Shown in pieces: positions 35,081 through 43,967 of a stretch of 64,000 nucleotides of DNA. Position 1 is the first letter of the stretch. Every line of letters starts with the position of its first letter. The notes under the pieces are model-generated. The model saw nothing but the letters and a program-made list of their open reading frames with translations. It ran no database searches and was not told the DNA's origin. Origin of the DNA: UBA1479 sp040218445. Lineage in GTDB: Bacteria; Pseudomonadota; Alphaproteobacteria; Rhodospirillales; Casp-alpha2. Location: NCBI GenBank assembly GCA_040218445.1, contig JAVJRK010000016.1:124001-188000 (forward strand), given 5' to 3'. The position numbers and the translations under genes were made by a program.

Positions 35081-35709
35081 CTGCCGACCCCCATTTTCTG
35101 AACGAAATCGAGCAAGCCCGTCTGTCGTTCCTTTTTCAGGCGTTCGGCCCGAAGGATCGCTTTCACGTTCTCGACACTGTGATCCAAATCATCATTGATG
35201 ATGATGTAGTCATATTCGGCGTAGTGGCTCATTTCCGATTTGGCGCGGGCCATGCGTCCGGCCACGACTTCCTCTGAATCCTGGCCCCGCCCGCGTAAGC
35301 GGCTTTCCAGTTCCTCGACCGACGGCGGAAGAACAAAAACGCTGACAACATGCTGCAGCGCATTTTCCTTCAACTTGCCCGTCCCCTGCCAGTCGACGTC
35401 GAACAGGACATCCATGCCCTGATCAAGGGCATCCCAGACAGGTTTCTTCGGCGTGCCGTAGGAATTGTCGAACACGGTCGCGTGTTCCAAAAACCCCCCG
35501 TTCGCGACCATGTCGTCAAACGTGGCCTGGTCATAAAAATAGTAATCCTTGCCGTCGACCTCGCCCGGACGCGGCGGACGCGTGGTGGCGGAAACGGACA
35601 TGACGATGCCCGGCTCGTCGGCCAGCAATTGGCGCGAGATACTGGTCTTGCCCGCACCCGACGGCGACGACAGCACCAGCATCATGCCTCGGCGTGAAAT
35701 TTCGACCAT
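35077..35709 (-). CDS. gmk: Guanylate kinase
   Basis: A 210-residue guanylate kinase, phosphorylating GMP to GDP. The P-loop is LSSPSGAGKTSISRQLL at the N terminus, followed by VSATTRPPRPGEVDGKDYYFYD (GMP-binding arm) and DVDWQGTGKLKENA (Walker B region). It lies 24 bases after yicC on the same strand, the usual yicC-gmk pairing. Its stop codon shares the palindrome CTAG with the stop of the opposing dioxygenase gene. Confidence 0.96.
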   Translation of the reverse strand: MVEISRRGMMLVLSSPSGAGKTSISRQLLADEPGIVMSVSATTRPPRPGEVDGKDYYFYDQATFDDMVANGGFLEHATVFDNSYGTPKKPVWDALDQGMDVLFDVDWQGTGKLKENALQHVVSVFVLPPSVEELESRLRGRGQDSEEVVAGRMARAKSEMSHYAEYDYIIINDDLDHSVENVKAILRAERLKKERQTGLLDFVQKMGVGS

Positions 35710-35733
35710 TGGATCGCCTTTCCTTAATCCGGG

Positions 35734-36627
35734 CTATTCGATGTTCTGGACCTGCTCGCGGAGCTGGTCGATCACTGTTTTGAGGTCCAAACCCAAGGAC
35801 GTCAAATCCGTATCCGGAGATTTGGAACACAGCGTGTTGGCCTCGCGGTTGAATTCCTGACACAGGAAATCCAAACGTCGGCCGACGGGCCCCTCGGCCT
35901 TTTGCAGCAATTCCCGGGCTGCCTGCGTATGGGCGACCAGTCGGTCCAGTTCTTCGCGGATATCCGCCTTCGTCATCAGGACCGCCGCTTCCTGTGCCAA
36001 GCGTTCTTCGGGCATGGCCGGATTGTCGGTGACAAGACGCGCGACCTGATCGTTCAGGCGTTGGCGGATGGCATCGGGCTGTGTCGCAGCCGTCGCGGCG
36101 GCGCGTTCGGTCAGATCCGCGACCTGATCGATCTGGCTGTTGAGCACCGCCAGAAGACGCGCCCCTTCCGCATCGCGCATGCCGCCCAGGTCCTTAAGCG
36201 CCCGGTCCAAATCCGCCATCATGGCCTTGGCGATTTCTTCAAAGGCATCTTCAGCCAGCATTTCATCGACAGGTTCGATCACACCGCGCAACCCTAAAAC
36301 GCCGTCAAGCGAAGGCGGCCCGGCATCCGGCATTTCGTCCTTGAGGCGGTCCAGCCGATCGACGACCTGGGCCAGGAAATCCTCGTTGATGCGGTAGGCC
36401 CCGCCCCCCGTTTCACGCCGGGTGGAAAGATTGACGGACAGACTGCCGCGCTTGAAGCGTTTGTTCACGCGCGCCCGGACAAGGGGGTCCAATGCTTCGA
36501 ACCCTGACGGCGGGCGGAACCGCAGGTCTAATCCCTTGGCATTGACGCTGCGCACTTCCCAAACCCAGGCAAGGTCACCATGCCCTCCTTCAGCGCGGGC
36601 GAACCCGGTCATTGAATTGATGGCCAA
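35734..36627 (-). CDS. yicC: YicC-family endoribonuclease
   Basis: A 297-residue YicC/RhaA protein; E. coli YicC has endoribonuclease activity. The N terminus reads AINSMTGFARAEG, the hallmark of the family, and the C-terminal block is GRRLDFLCQEFNREANTLCSKSPD. I place the start at a TTG (36627) because AAGGA lies seven bases upstream and gives the standard length; an ATG at 36612 (the M of SMTGFAR) or 36648 is also possible. A conserved neighbour of gmk. Confidence 0.9.
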   Translation of the reverse strand: MAINSMTGFARAEGGHGDLAWVWEVRSVNAKGLDLRFRPPSGFEALDPLVRARVNKRFKRGSLSVNLSTRRETGGGAYRINEDFLAQVVDRLDRLKDEMPDAGPPSLDGVLGLRGVIEPVDEMLAEDAFEEIAKAMMADLDRALKDLGGMRDAEGARLLAVLNSQIDQVADLTERAAATAATQPDAIRQRLNDQVARLVTDNPAMPEERLAQEAAVLMTKADIREELDRLVAHTQAARELLQKAEGPVGRRLDFLCQEFNREANTLCSKSPDTDLTSLGLDLKTVIDQLREQVQNIE

Positions 36628-36748
36628 TGCGCATTCCTTTTCCGGCATAGCCCTTTGGAAGGGCGGTGCGAACCTTATACCCAGGGTCTTCGCCACCAAC
36701 AAGCGGCGGACACTTCCCCTGCCCTCCTACGCATCCTATAACCGGTTC

Positions 36749-37522
36749 ATGAGCCTTACCCATCCCACATCGATTTTGATCACGGGTGCCTCCAGCGGCA
36801 TCGGTCGGGCGCTTGCCCTTTCCTATGCCGGGCACGGCACGACGGTCCATCTTTCGGGGCGCGATCAGGCACGGGTCGATGCCGTGGCCCAGGAATGCCG
36901 CGACCGGGGCGCCGATGCCCATGGCAAGGTCATCGACGTGACCGACGCGGATGCCATGACAGCCTGGATCAAGGAAGTGGATGCCGCCACCCCCCTGGAC
37001 CTGGTAATCGCCAATGCCGGCATCACCAATTCGACCTCGGGCCTGCCCGCAGGGGCAGAGCGCACGCGGCGTATCCTGGCCGTCAATGTGGATGGTGTGG
37101 TCAATACGGTTCTGCCGGCCCTGGCGGCCATGGGTGGGCGCGACAAAGGGCAGATCGCCATCATGGCGTCCATCGCCGGGTTCCGGGGATTGCCGACCTC
37201 GTCGGCCTATTCCGCGTCAAAAGCCATGGTCAAGGTTTGGGGCGAAGCCCTTCGCGGTGAACGTTTGACAACCGGCGTGCGCATCAACGTCGTCTGCCCC
37301 GGCTGGGTCGAAAGCCGCATCACCGATGCCAATACCTTCGATATGCCGTTCTTGATGCAAACCGACCGTGCCGCCGCGATCATTCGCCGCGGCCTGGCCC
37401 GCGACAAGGCACGGATCGTGTTTCCCTGGCCGATGCATTTGGCCGTATGGATATTAAGCCTGCTGCCGCCAGCCTGGACCGATCCGATCCTCAACCGCAA
37501 GCTCGCCGGGCGGGAGTGGTAA
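36749..37522 (+). CDS. SDR-family short-chain dehydrogenase
   Basis: A 257-residue classical SDR. SILITGASSGIGRALAL is the NAD(P) glycine motif, IANAGITN the NNAG-like strand, IMASIAGFRG carries the catalytic serine, and YSASKAMVKVWGEAL gives the YxxxK pair. VCPGWVESRIT is the usual post-catalytic strand. The C-terminal WPMHLAVWILSLLPPAWTDPIL is a hydrophobic helix seen in membrane-associated SDRs. It is divergent from yicC. No ribosome site is evident before the ATG. Substrate unknown. Confidence 0.87.
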   Translation: MSLTHPTSILITGASSGIGRALALSYAGHGTTVHLSGRDQARVDAVAQECRDRGADAHGKVIDVTDADAMTAWIKEVDAATPLDLVIANAGITNSTSGLPAGAERTRRILAVNVDGVVNTVLPALAAMGGRDKGQIAIMASIAGFRGLPTSSAYSASKAMVKVWGEALRGERLTTGVRINVVCPGWVESRITDANTFDMPFLMQTDRAAAIIRRGLARDKARIVFPWPMHLAVWILSLLPPAWTDPILNRKLAGREW

Positions 37523-37540
37523 ACGCCCCCGCCGGGTGTT

Positions 37541-37569
37541 CGGGCTCCGGCGATCATCGCCGAAGCCCG
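37541..37569. terminator. Bidirectional stem-loop between convergent genes
   Basis: CGGGCT-CC-GGCGAT and ATCGCC-GA-AGCCCG form a nearly perfect 29-base palindrome in the gap between the SDR (plus) and the SGNH hydrolase (minus). Both arms pair except two internal bases. There is no U-run, but the position suggests a shared terminator. Confidence 0.55.
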
Positions 37570-37579
37570 CCGTCCGATT

Positions 37580-38413
37580 TCAGCGACCGTAGAACTTGTT
37601 GACGGTCTGCTCGGCCACCTTTTGCAGGAAGGCCGCCGTTTCCTTATCGACATTGCCGAAATAGTCATAAGAATTGCCGACCGGCGACATGCCGTACAGG
37701 CTGGCGAACACCACACAGGACGCAAGATAGGTGCCGTCCAGATTGGGGTGGGAGCCGTCATAATCCTTATGCAGGTTCATGGACGGGCGCTGTTTGTAGG
37801 CTTCTTCAAAGGCAAGCCCCACCGGGATGACCATGGCGCCGACCGCGTTACCCGCCTCGACGTACAGCTTTTCGATCTCGCGGATCATGTTCGGATCCGC
37901 TTTCTTATGCGGCTTTACATAGGCATGGGTCATGTAAAGGGCCGCTTCACCGCCGGCCGCTTCGATCTTCTTGGCGAACTCTGCCACGGTCTTGGCGAAC
38001 TTGGGCGGATGGCCCTTCCTGATCGCAGCGGCGCTGAAACCCTGCAGCACCACAACCTGGAACGGGTCCTTGACCCGCAACTTGCCGGGTTCCAGATAGG
38101 CATCAATGTTGTGGTCGAACAGCATGGAACCGCTGATCGTGGCCGACTTGTACTTCAGCTGTTTTTTCTCATGGATGCCGGCTGCAATCACCATGCGGCG
38201 CACGTGGTTGTGCAGGCTGTCGTTGTAATAAAGATAGCTGTTGCCCACGAACAACAGGCGCTTGGGTTTTTCGGATTTAAGGTCTTTAACCGCCGGCTGC
38301 GGGGCCTCGGCATGGGCAGGTGTAACCTGCCAGGCAGAGCCCGCCAGAACCGCCATGGCGATGAAACCGGCCAGGATTGCCGGCCGGCGGAAAGAGGTGC
38401 GGAAACGCATCAT
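37580..38413 (-). CDS. Secreted SGNH/GDSL-family hydrolase
   Basis: A 277-residue exported protein with a signal peptide (residues 1-35, ending THE A-H-A site before EAPQP). FVGNSYLYYNDS has the nucleophile-bearing block I (S59), VVVLQGFSAA is block III-like, and GSHPNLDGTYLA provides the D-x-x-H pair of block V, matching the SGNH hydrolase class (esterases and related enzymes). GGAGATCA precedes the ATG. It is convergent with the SDR and divergent from LysR, so LysR may regulate it. Substrate unknown. Confidence 0.75.
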   Translation of the reverse strand: MMRFRTSFRRPAILAGFIAMAVLAGSAWQVTPAHAEAPQPAVKDLKSEKPKRLLFVGNSYLYYNDSLHNHVRRMVIAAGIHEKKQLKYKSATISGSMLFDHNIDAYLEPGKLRVKDPFQVVVLQGFSAAAIRKGHPPKFAKTVAEFAKKIEAAGGEAALYMTHAYVKPHKKADPNMIREIEKLYVEAGNAVGAMVIPVGLAFEEAYKQRPSMNLHKDYDGSHPNLDGTYLASCVVFASLYGMSPVGNSYDYFGNVDKETAAFLQKVAEQTVNKFYGR

Positions 38414-38542
38414 TGATCTCCTCGGATTGGATGTGAACTCCCTCGCGTTTCTTTAGAACGCGTAGCGCATTCACCTTGCGCCCCTCATCAAACAAAGAAA
38501 AATCGAAACTAATGATCTATTCTTCAGTTATTTGCATATATT

Positions 38543-38560
38543 ATCAAAATTCAGTTTGAT
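38543..38560. promoter_or_regulatory. Dyad upstream of the LysR gene
   Basis: ATCAAA-ATTCAG-TTTGAT is a perfect 6-base inverted repeat with a six-base spacer, 39 bases before the LysR start in an AT-rich stretch. This is a plausible LysR-type binding site, serving the regulator, the divergent SGNH gene or both. Confidence 0.45.
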
Positions 38561-38598
38561 TTCAGGTATTTAGAAATGAACAACAAGGCTTTTGGGCC

Positions 38599-39543
38599 AT
38601 GAATTTAAAGTCTCTCCGCGCCTTTCGTTTGGTCGTCACCCATGGCTCGCTTGCCGCCGCCGCCGAAGCCATGAACCTCAGCCAACCGGCGGTCAGCCGC
38701 CTGATCGCCTTGCTGGAAGACGAAACCAGGCTCAACCTGTTCGACCGCACACGGCGCAGCCTGACCCTGACGGAAATGGGCGAAACCTATTACCGGGAAA
38801 CCCGCCACATCCTGGACGGCATTGACGAACTGCCCCATATCGCGGCCAACCTGCGGTCGGGCTCCAACCGTCCCTTGCGCCTGGTCACGGGCCCGCGCTT
38901 CGGCCTGGCCATCGTGCCGCCCGCCCTGACCATGATGCGCCAGGAAAACCCCGACCTGAAATGCAGTGTCGACGTGCTGCCCCGGTTCGAGCTTGAAAAC
39001 AAATCGGGGATCGCCCGCTATGACCTGGGGGTGGCGTCCCTGCCGGTCACCCATTCCCTGCTGCCGCTTGAAAACCATCCGATCTGCCGCCTGCGCATGG
39101 AAGCCGTGATGTCGGAAAGCCACCCCCTTGCCCGCAAGGATACCCTGACCGCAGCGGATCTGGCCGACGCTCCGATCATCGGCATGAAGCCCGATTTTTT
39201 CGGCCGCCAGCAGGTTGATGAATTTTTCCGCTCCGAAGGGGTCGTGCCGGATTACGCGGTGGAAACCACATCGTCGCTTTTGGCTTGTCACATGGCCCGC
39301 GACGGGGCCGGGATCGCGATCATGGACCGCCTGTCGGCACAGGCCGTCGATACGACGGGCATGGCAGTCCGTCCGTTGGAGCCGGCCCATTGGCTGCTCT
39401 ACGGCTATATCTGTCACAAGGGACAGATCCTGACAGCCGAAGCAACCGCATTCCTTGACTGCGTGCGGCGGGCTATCGAACAGTTCAGAAGCCAGAGCCC
39501 GGAAAACGCCGCATGCGTGATCCCCCAGTGGGAGGACGCTTGA
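38599..39543 (+). CDS. LysR-family transcriptional regulator
   Basis: A 314-residue LTTR. The N-terminal helix-turn-helix reads LRAFRLVVTHGSLAAAAEAMNLSQPAVSRLIALLEDE, followed by LFDRTRRSLTLTEMGE, then the type 2 periplasmic-binding-like effector domain from about residue 90. No ribosome site is obvious before the ATG. It lies divergent from the SGNH hydrolase and 68 bases ahead of an unusual SDR, either of which may be its target. Confidence 0.92.
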   Translation: MNLKSLRAFRLVVTHGSLAAAAEAMNLSQPAVSRLIALLEDETRLNLFDRTRRSLTLTEMGETYYRETRHILDGIDELPHIAANLRSGSNRPLRLVTGPRFGLAIVPPALTMMRQENPDLKCSVDVLPRFELENKSGIARYDLGVASLPVTHSLLPLENHPICRLRMEAVMSESHPLARKDTLTAADLADAPIIGMKPDFFGRQQVDEFFRSEGVVPDYAVETTSSLLACHMARDGAGIAIMDRLSAQAVDTTGMAVRPLEPAHWLLYGYICHKGQILTAEATAFLDCVRRAIEQFRSQSPENAACVIPQWEDA

Positions 39544-39610
39544 CCGCCCGCCCCGCGTGCCGTTCAGTTCACTCAACAATCACCATTCGACGATCGGGGG
39601 GACGACATTC

Positions 39611-40375
39611 ATGGATTTACAGATCAAGGGCCTGCGCGCGCTGATCACCGGCGGCAACAAGGGCATCGGCCGGGCCGTTGCCCAGGTCATGGCGGAAGAA
39701 GGCTGCGACCTGATCCTGGCGGCTCGGGACGAATCTGCCCTGACCCAAACCGCGGATGATATCCGCGGGCGCTTTCAGGTCGCCGTCGACACCCATGTCG
39801 CGGACTTATCGCAGGAACAGGCCGTGAAGGCGCTAGCGGCACAGGCCGGGGCTGTCGATATCCTGGTCAACAACGCGGGCGCCATTCCGCCCGGCACCCT
39901 GGCCGGGGTCGACAACGACACCTGGCGGCAGGCCTGGGACCTCAAGGTCTTCGGGTTCATTTCCCTTTGCCGGGAAATTTACCCCGCCATGGCGGCGCGC
40001 AGGTCGGGTGTGATCATCAACATCATCGGCGCGGCGGGCGAACGCTTTCCGGCGGGCTATATCGCCGGGGCGGCGGGGAATTCAGCCCTCATGGGCTTTA
40101 CCCGGGCCCTCGCCCATGGCGCCCATGCGGACGGCATCCGCGTGGTCGGCATCAACCCGGGTGCGATTCTGACCGAACGCGCGGAAATGCTGGCCCGCAC
40201 CAAGGCCCAAGCCCAACTGGGCGACCCGGAACGATGGCGCGAACTGCACGCCACCCTGCCGTTCGGCCGGGCCGGCAAGCCGGAAGAAGTCGCCAACGCC
40301 GTGGCGTTTTTGGCGAGCCCGCGCTCCAGCTATACCTCGGGCACAATCCTGACCATCGACGGCGGGAAGGAATAA
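39611..40375 (+). CDS. SDR-like protein lacking the catalytic tetrad
   Basis: A 254-residue SDR-fold protein. The nucleotide-binding half is normal (ALITGGNKGIGRAVA, ILVNNAG). At the tetrad positions the sequence differs in all four: the Asn-containing block reads DLKVFGF (K112 in place of Asn), the catalytic serine site is NIIGAAG (G140), and the YxxxK site reads AGAAGNS (G153, N157). GINPGAILT and the C-terminal YTSGTILTIDGG are conserved. A widespread SDR subgroup with this pattern seems to exist; its reaction is unknown. It follows LysR. Confidence 0.8.
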   Translation: MDLQIKGLRALITGGNKGIGRAVAQVMAEEGCDLILAARDESALTQTADDIRGRFQVAVDTHVADLSQEQAVKALAAQAGAVDILVNNAGAIPPGTLAGVDNDTWRQAWDLKVFGFISLCREIYPAMAARRSGVIINIIGAAGERFPAGYIAGAAGNSALMGFTRALAHGAHADGIRVVGINPGAILTERAEMLARTKAQAQLGDPERWRELHATLPFGRAGKPEEVANAVAFLASPRSSYTSGTILTIDGGKE

Positions 40376-40389
40376 AATACGGCCGGCGC

Positions 40390-41139
40390 CTAGACGGCGG
40401 GGGCGTTGGTTGCCAAGAAATCGCGGATATGGCGCAGGGCCAGCGCGATCTTGCGGTCGTTTTCTTTCCAAGGATACAGGCTGACCTGTGCATTCGGTGC
40501 CAATAACGCGGTTTCCATCGCCGTCGCGTAAGGATGCGCCGGAATGTCGTCCGGCAACACCAATACCGGTGTCTGGCAATTGCGCACGAAGTCGCGGTCG
40601 ACGGTGAACACGAAATCGGCCCGCTTCGTGTACATGTTGTTGAGGAACGTCGAGACCATATCCAGCGTGATCTCGGGCCGCCGTTTCATCAGCCCAGGCG
40701 CCCAGCCGTTGATATTGTTGTTGTAGTAAATGTCGGGATGGCTGGAGGTATAGCCGCTTGGATGCACCAGCGTGGCGGCAACGACCCGGTCACCGGCCTG
40801 TTTCAGCAGGTTCCAGATCATGGGGCCACCAATGCAAAACCCCATCACCATGAACCGGTCGATGCCGAGTTGATCCATAAGGTTGAGCTGATCATCCAGG
40901 AACCCGTCCCAGGTCCGCTCGATTTCCAGCGGGCCCTCCGTCTGGCCGTCATTGGCATTACGCAGATCAAGCGCGATAACCCGATAACGATCACTGAATT
41001 CCTCTAGCGGATTGAAGGCATGCTGGGCAAGCCCGGCGATGGTCGCATTCAGACCGCCGCCCGGAAGAACCAACAACGGAAAGCCGGAACCCGCTTCCTG
41101 GTAATGAATTTTCACGGGACCGTTTTCGAACATGGGCAT
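40390..41139 (-). CDS. Alpha/beta hydrolase with cysteine nucleophile
   Basis: A 249-residue alpha/beta hydrolase. The oxyanion region is VLPGGGLNAT. The nucleophile elbow reads VMGFCIGGP, so the usual Ser is a Cys (C102), as in dienelactone hydrolase. The acid is probably in LPDDIPAHP and the histidine in RHIRDFL. GGAGG lies eight bases before the ATG at 41139. It is convergent with the SDR-like gene across 14 bases and follows mltG on the same strand. Substrate unknown. Confidence 0.78.
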   Translation of the reverse strand: MPMFENGPVKIHYQEAGSGFPLLVLPGGGLNATIAGLAQHAFNPLEEFSDRYRVIALDLRNANDGQTEGPLEIERTWDGFLDDQLNLMDQLGIDRFMVMGFCIGGPMIWNLLKQAGDRVVAATLVHPSGYTSSHPDIYYNNNINGWAPGLMKRRPEITLDMVSTFLNNMYTKRADFVFTVDRDFVRNCQTPVLVLPDDIPAHPYATAMETALLAPNAQVSLYPWKENDRKIALALRHIRDFLATNAPAV

Positions 41140-41152
41140 CGTCGAGCCTCCC

Positions 41153-42136
41153 CTATTTTCCATTCCGCTGAATCTTCCGCCATTTGGCGACGTTGCGGTT
41201 GTGCTGGACCAGCGTTTCCGCGAAGGCATGGCCGCCCGTACCGTCGGCGACGAAATACAGTTCGTTCGTCTTGTCCGGATGCAGCACCGCCTTGATCGCG
41301 GCCAGACCGGGATTGGCGATGGGCGTGGGCGGCAGGCCCGCGATGACATAGGTGTTGAATGACGTGGGCGCATTCAGGTCAGCACGGCTGAGCGGCCTTC
41401 CCAGAAGAAACCGGCCGTGGGTGATGCCGTAGATCACCGTCGGGTCCGACTGCAGCTTCATACCCTTGCGAAGGCGGTTCAGGAACACCGCCGCGACCCG
41501 CGCGCGCTCCGCCTTCACACCCGTTTCCTTCTCGACGATGGAGGCCAAGATCAGGGCTTCCGCAGGACTGCCCAGCGGCAAGCCGTCCTCCCGTTCGGCC
41601 CAGGCTTTCGCCAGGGCCGCGTCCATGGCCTTTTCAACCCGGCGCAGGGCCTCGGCCTTGATGTCGTAATAGCGATATTGATAAGTCTCGGGCAGCAAAC
41701 GCCCCTCGTCCGGCACAGCTGGCAGCGGTCCCATCAGCCCCTCGGCCCCGGCAATGATTTCCATGGTTTCCGACACGGTCAAGCCTTCGGGGATGGTGAA
41801 GCTGCGGGCAACCGTCTCGCCCTTGGCCAACACGTCGAGCACATCGGTCACGCTGGCCCTGGCCGGGATGCGGAATTCGCCCGCCTTGAGCGAACGGTCG
41901 GCTTGTCCCAGTCGCGCAGACAGACGGAAGATCAAGTCCGAGCGCAAAATGCCCTGATCCGTCAGCTTGCCGGCAATGGTATGGATGGAGGTTCCTGGCG
42001 GGATCAATACCACCGCGTCTGTCCCATGAGGGCCCGCGCGGACAGTCTGTTCCTTGAACCAATACCAGCCGCCGCCCGCCGCAACGGCGGCGAGTACGGC
42101 AAGGACCACAACGGAAAGGAAAAGTCTGCGGATCAT
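41153..42136 (-). CDS. mltG: Endolytic murein transglycosylase MltG
   Basis: A 327-residue YceG/MltG protein that cuts nascent glycan strands and helps set their length. An N-terminal membrane anchor (residues 4-28) precedes a LysM-like segment (VVLIPPGTSIHTIAGKL) and the catalytic domain, with SIVEKETG carrying the catalytic glutamate and NAPTSFNTYVIAGLPPTPIANPG a strong family block. It ends the fab cluster, as in many alphaproteobacteria, 71 bases after fabF. Confidence 0.93.
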   Translation of the reverse strand: MIRRLFLSVVVLAVLAAVAAGGGWYWFKEQTVRAGPHGTDAVVLIPPGTSIHTIAGKLTDQGILRSDLIFRLSARLGQADRSLKAGEFRIPARASVTDVLDVLAKGETVARSFTIPEGLTVSETMEIIAGAEGLMGPLPAVPDEGRLLPETYQYRYYDIKAEALRRVEKAMDAALAKAWAEREDGLPLGSPAEALILASIVEKETGVKAERARVAAVFLNRLRKGMKLQSDPTVIYGITHGRFLLGRPLSRADLNAPTSFNTYVIAGLPPTPIANPGLAAIKAVLHPDKTNELYFVADGTGGHAFAETLVQHNRNVAKWRKIQRNGK

Positions 42137-42207
42137 ACCGTCAGACTACCGCAAATCCCGCGCGCACCGGAAGTCGTGCGACGACGCATTTGCGAAAACC
42201 AAAAGAA

Positions 42208-43473
42208 TCAATCGTAGGCCTTGAACACCAGCGATGCGTTGGTGCCGCCGAAGCCGAACGAGTTGGAAAGCGCCGCCCGAACCTTGCGTTCCTTGGGCTG
42301 GTGGGGCACCAGATCGACGCCCTGGCAGCTATCCGAAGGATTGTCCAGGTTGAGGGTCGGCGGCACGACGCCGTTCTTCATGGCGAGAATCGAATAAATC
42401 GCTTCGACCGCACCGGCAGCACCCAGAAGGTGGCCGACCGCCGACTTTGTCGACGACATGGAGATATTCTTCACCGCATCGCCGAACAGGCGCTTGACGG
42501 CCCCCAGTTCGATCTCGTCACCCAGCGGCGTCGAAGTGCCGTGCGCGTTGACGTAATCAATGTCTTCCGGGTTCATGCCGGCGCGCTTCAACGCAGCCTG
42601 CATGCAGCGGTAGCCACCATTGCCGTCCTCGGCAGGTGCCGTGATGTGATGGGCATCGCCCGACATGCCGTAACCGACGATTTCGGCGTAAATCTTGGCG
42701 CCGCGCTTTTTGGCGTGTTCCAGTTCCTCGAGCACCACCACACCGGCACCATCGCCCATGACGAAACCGTCACGGCCCTGATCCCAGGGGCGCGAGGCCT
42801 TTTCAGGTGTGTCGTTGTAGCCGGTGGAAAGGGCCCGCGCGGCACAGAAACCGGCGACGCCCAAGGGACAAATCGCGGCCTCGGCCCCGCCGGCGACCAT
42901 CACGTCGGCGTCTTCCCACATGATCAGGCGGGCGGCATCACCGATGGCATGGGCCCCGGTCGAACAGGCCGTCACGACGGCATGGTTCGGCCCCTTGAGC
43001 CCGTAACGGATGGAAACATGGCCGGAAACGAGGTTGATCAGGCTGGCCGGAATGAAGAACGGGCTGAGACGCCGGGCGCGGCCTTCATGCACCGTGATGG
43101 CACCGCCGGCGATTTCCGGCAGACCACCGATACCCGAGCCGATCAGAACACCGGTTTTCCATTGATCTTCTTCGGCTTCCGGTTTCCAGCCCGAATCCTC
43201 GATCGCCTGAATGGCGGCGGCCAGGCCGTAGATGATGAACGTATCCATCCGGCGCTGGTCCTTGGTCGGAACCCATTCCTCGGCATTGAACGTTCCGTCC
43301 GAACCATCGCCCAGGGGAATCGTCCCGCCGATTTTGGCCGGCAGGTCGTGTTCATCGAAGCCTTCAAGCTTGCGGATACCGGATTGCCCATCGAGCAGGC
43401 GCGACCAGTTAAGATCGACACCCGTGCCGAGGGAATTGACGATACCCAGACCGGTAACGACGACTCGTCTCAT
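42208..43473 (-). CDS. fabF: Beta-ketoacyl-ACP synthase II
   Basis: A 421-residue FabF that elongates acyl-ACP in type II fatty acid synthesis. The Cys-His-His triad is visible: C170 in VVTACSTG, H311 in NAHGTSTPLGD and H348 in SAVGHLLGAAG. The C-terminal SNSFGFGGTNASLVFK is the family signature. It follows acpP with a 76-base gap that holds a GC stem-loop, in the standard fabD-fabG-acpP-fabF order. Confidence 0.97.
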   Translation of the reverse strand: MRRVVVTGLGIVNSLGTGVDLNWSRLLDGQSGIRKLEGFDEHDLPAKIGGTIPLGDGSDGTFNAEEWVPTKDQRRMDTFIIYGLAAAIQAIEDSGWKPEAEEDQWKTGVLIGSGIGGLPEIAGGAITVHEGRARRLSPFFIPASLINLVSGHVSIRYGLKGPNHAVVTACSTGAHAIGDAARLIMWEDADVMVAGGAEAAICPLGVAGFCAARALSTGYNDTPEKASRPWDQGRDGFVMGDGAGVVVLEELEHAKKRGAKIYAEIVGYGMSGDAHHITAPAEDGNGGYRCMQAALKRAGMNPEDIDYVNAHGTSTPLGDEIELGAVKRLFGDAVKNISMSSTKSAVGHLLGAAGAVEAIYSILAMKNGVVPPTLNLDNPSDSCQGVDLVPHQPKERKVRAALSNSFGFGGTNASLVFKAYD

Positions 43474-43500
43474 ATCCGTATATTCTCATCCGGCCGCACG

Positions 43501-43527
43501 GGCGCCCGACCGCTGAGGGCGGGCGCC
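43501..43527. promoter_or_regulatory. GC-rich stem-loop between acpP and fabF
   Basis: GGCGCCCG (43501-43508) and CGGGCGCC (43520-43527) pair perfectly around an 11-base loop, 22 bases beyond the acpP stop. There is no U-run. It may protect the abundant acpP message or act as a partial terminator that lowers fabF expression. Confidence 0.5.
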
Positions 43528-43549
43528 GGTGGGACGAAACCGCGAGCGA

Positions 43550-43783
43550 TTACTGCTGCGATTCGATGAAGTCGATGGCGTCCTTGATGGTCAGGATCTT
43601 TTCGGCGGCGTCATCCGGAATTTCGATCCCGAACTCTTCCTCGAAGGCCATGACCAACTCGACAGTGTCAAGGCTATCCGCGCCCAGATCGTCAATAAAG
43701 CTCGCGTTTTCAACCACTTTGGCCTCATCCACACCAAGATGGTCGTGGACGATCTTCTTTACGCGATCAGCAACATCACTCAT
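43550..43783 (-). CDS. acpP: Acyl carrier protein
   Basis: A 77-residue acyl carrier protein. The phosphopantetheine attachment serine is S37 in DDLGADSLDTVELVMAFEEEF, and the protein is strongly acidic as expected. AGGGGA lies six bases before the ATG. It sits between fabG and fabF; the 184-base gap upstream probably contains its own promoter, but I could not define -35/-10 elements. Confidence 0.98.
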   Translation of the reverse strand: MSDVADRVKKIVHDHLGVDEAKVVENASFIDDLGADSLDTVELVMAFEEEFGIEIPDDAAEKILTIKDAIDFIESQQ

Positions 43784-43967
43784 ATCAATTCCCCTGTTGG
43801 TTACCCATTTTTCGGATCAGGAAATAAGGTTGAATTTCTGGTGGTGGCGGCGGGATTTCGAGGGTCCCGGACCAAGTTCGCCCGCTTCCTATCACATATC
43901 GAACGCGTTTGACCAGCCACCTATACACTCGGTTGTTCAAGCCGGCGTGACCGGCGGAAACTCAGGT

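Noticed and set aside
42190..43569. A 459-codon plus-strand open frame opposite fabF
   Set aside because: Antisense shadow in a GC-rich gene; fabF is unmistakable on the other strand.
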